A DNA stretch of 64,000 nucleotides from Mucilaginibacter tundrae (lineage in GTDB: Bacteria; Bacteroidota; Bacteroidia; Sphingobacteriales; Sphingobacteriaceae), in the NCBI RefSeq assembly GCF_013408825.1, contig NZ_JACCBZ010000001.1:1-64000 (forward strand). The letters run 5' to 3'. Position 1 is the stretch's first letter; the number at the start of each line of letters is the position of its first letter. Below the pieces are notes generated by a model, which was given only the letters and a program-made list of their open reading frames with translations, was not told the origin of the DNA and searched no databases. The position numbers and the translations under genes are program-made. Below are positions 62,745 through 64,000 of the stretch, piece after piece.

Positions 62745-63575
62745 CTATTGATCCGCATCTGCCAGTGAGAAGGCAAACGAAATGGTAAATTGTACCCTTA
62801 CATTTTGACCATTTTGTTTACCTGGCCTCCATGCTGGTGATGATTTAACTGCCGAAGCTGCTGCATCACCCATAGTAGGAGATGGTGCGCGTAGTACTTT
62901 AACGTCAGTTAAACTTCCATCCTTTTCAACAACGAAAGTGATGATTACTTTACCTGATGTACCGTTTTCCCTATCAACTGCAGGGAATTTTACGCTTTTA
63001 GCTAAGTAGGCGTTAAACCCAGCTGCACCACCGTTTCTAAATTCTGGTTCTTGCTCTACCGCTGCAAACACCTGATTTGGGTCAGCCTCGGTAACTTTAG
63101 CATCAGAGTTACCAACCGGTGCATCGATGTTTATATCAGCATTCGGGTTACCTTTCTGATTGGTTTGACCCGGGTCAGCAGTTTTTAGTTCGGCAACCGT
63201 TGGCGGCGGAGTCTTAACCTCATTATCCGGTTTTACTACCGGAGGAGGGAACTTAACCTGGTCAACCTTCGGTTTTGGTGGTTCCGGAGGTGGGGGAGGT
63301 GGTTTTTTGGTTTGATCCACCGGTGGCGGTGGTAATAATTTAACATCCGTAAGCTTCACAATAGGTGGAGCTTTGGGGATGAACCCTTCAATGGCATTTA
63401 CAATAGTATTTATTGATATAATAAATATAAATACTGCTGAGCCAATGATTAGGGCAAGATTGGTATTCCTCGAGTTTGTATTTCTTAATTCGTAAGCGCC
63501 GTATTCCTTATTGCGCCCCTTAAAGATAACATCGGTCCAATCCTTCTTGAAAATATCTAATTTAGATCCTAACAT
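62745..63575 (-). CDS. Energy transducer TonB
   Basis: A 276-residue TonB protein: membrane anchor at about 40-60 (LIIGSAVFIFIISINTIVNAI), a Pro/Lys-rich periplasmic spacer (about 82-120), and a TonB C-terminal domain (about 170-275) with FNAYLAKSVKFPAVDRENGTSG and the VTFVVEKDGSLTDVKVL-like strand. It couples the ExbBD proton-driven motor to outer-membrane transporters. Gene neighbours are exbD upstream and a small membrane protein downstream. The spacing of 34 bases from exbD supports co-transcription. Confidence 0.93.
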   Translation of the reverse strand: MLGSKLDIFKKDWTDVIFKGRNKEYGAYELRNTNSRNTNLALIIGSAVFIFIISINTIVNAIEGFIPKAPPIVKLTDVKLLPPPPVDQTKKPPPPPPEPPKPKVDQVKFPPPVVKPDNEVKTPPPTVAELKTADPGQTNQKGNPNADINIDAPVGNSDAKVTEADPNQVFAAVEQEPEFRNGGAAGFNAYLAKSVKFPAVDRENGTSGKVIITFVVEKDGSLTDVKVLRAPSPTMGDAAASAVKSSPAWRPGKQNGQNVRVQFTISFAFSLADADQ

Positions 63576-63609
63576 CTTTCAGGCTTTTAATAATTTATTA
63601 ATAATCCTA

Positions 63610-64000
63610 TTACTTATATAGTCCGTCTCTTTTTAACAAACCAAGTTCAACAGGTGTAATATCAACTATAGCGCGGCTATCAATACCTGTTATATTAAGT
63701 TCATCCATTACGGTTACAACATTTTTATAGGTGCTTTGCGCGCTTGGTTTTACAACCACGATCATTCCCTGACCTCCATGGCTTAGTTTGATCGCTTTGT
63801 CCTGATCAATCAAAACCTTGCGCAAATCCTCTTTACCATAACCAATAACGGTAGGCTGTGTTTTTCCAGGCTCTCCTACAAACCACTCCAGTTTATTGTT
63901 ATCACCTAACAAAAGTGTCATTGTTCTGGTTGCAGGCACAGGTAACTGGTTTATTTGTTTATCATCCTTATCAGGCATGATCAATTCCATTGCTTTCGGC
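63610..64000 (-). CDS. ExbD/TolR-family biopolymer transporter, 5' end outside window
   Basis: The C-terminal part of an ExbD-type protein; the frame continues past 64000, reading PKAMELIMPDKD, so the Met at 63990 is internal and the N-terminal membrane helix lies outside. The visible periplasmic part (about 130 residues, with VVVKPSAQSTYKNVVTVMDELNITGI, typical of ExbD) is long. It is part of the proton-driven motor with ExbB. It precedes tonB by 34 bases. Confidence 0.85.
   Translation of the reverse strand, partial: PKAMELIMPDKDDKQINQLPVPATRTMTLLLGDNNKLEWFVGEPGKTQPTVIGYGKEDLRKVLIDQDKAIKLSHGGQGMIVVVKPSAQSTYKNVVTVMDELNITGIDSRAIVDITPVELGLLKRDGLYK

Overview
The window reads as a chromosomal segment of a Bacteroidota species of the family Sphingobacteriaceae, most likely Mucilaginibacter or a close relative. 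The grounds are type IX secretion/gliding genes (porV, gldJ), Bacteroidota-type promoters (TAnnTTTG -7 boxes), a 14-gene nuo operon with a short NuoG, DUF4834 and DUF4159 family proteins, a TonB/ExbD operon carrying a PstS-like lipoprotein and a TPR protein, and several families of intergenic palindromes. The genus is an inference; no rRNA gene is present to confirm it. I see no tRNA, rRNA, CRISPR array, prophage or insertion sequence.

Layout. 1-11.9 kb: PyrR-like phosphoribosyltransferase, thioredoxin-fold lipoprotein, Gln-rich secreted protein, 2-oxoglutarate/Fe(II) dioxygenase, sulfotransferase, HAD phosphatase, uvrB, and a DUF4834/small membrane protein/YfhO set. 12-22.4 kb: a surface-glycan cluster with five glycosyltransferases, a hexapeptide acetyltransferase, two methyltransferases, a rhomboid protease and a Wzx-type flippase. 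22.6-25.3 kb: two lipoproteins carrying three LamG domains. 25.4-28.8 kb: typA, an esterase and a small secreted protein. 29.0-34.7 kb: a same-strand cluster with an esterase, an ATP-grasp ligase, a YbdK/GCS2 carboxylate-amine ligase, a class I glutamine amidotransferase, a decayed gene and a second ATP-grasp-like protein; this looks like an uncharacterised amide-bond-forming pathway. 34.7-38.1 kb: one 1123-residue GH18-like/NodB/GT2 fusion. 38.2-42.3 kb: ispF-porV diverging from gldJ, then a biotin carrier protein. 42.4-46.3 kb: DUF4159 protein, rsmE, a CBS/CorC transporter, inorganic pyrophosphatase and DedA. 46.4-59.8 kb: complex I, nuoABCDE-(59-aa ORF)-FGHIJKLMN on the minus strand. 59.9-64 kb: an exbD(partial)-tonB-small membrane protein-PstS-like-TPR operon on the minus strand.

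How the parts fit. Much of the window is core metabolism and envelope biology: respiration (nuo), TonB energising, T9SS, glycan export and DNA repair. The most interesting parts are the amidoligase cluster, the three-domain polysaccharide enzyme with a substituted GH18 catalytic position, three copies of a roughly 105-117 bp palindrome placed exactly at stop codons inside the nuo operon, and a previously skipped 59-residue membrane ORF between nuoE and nuoF.
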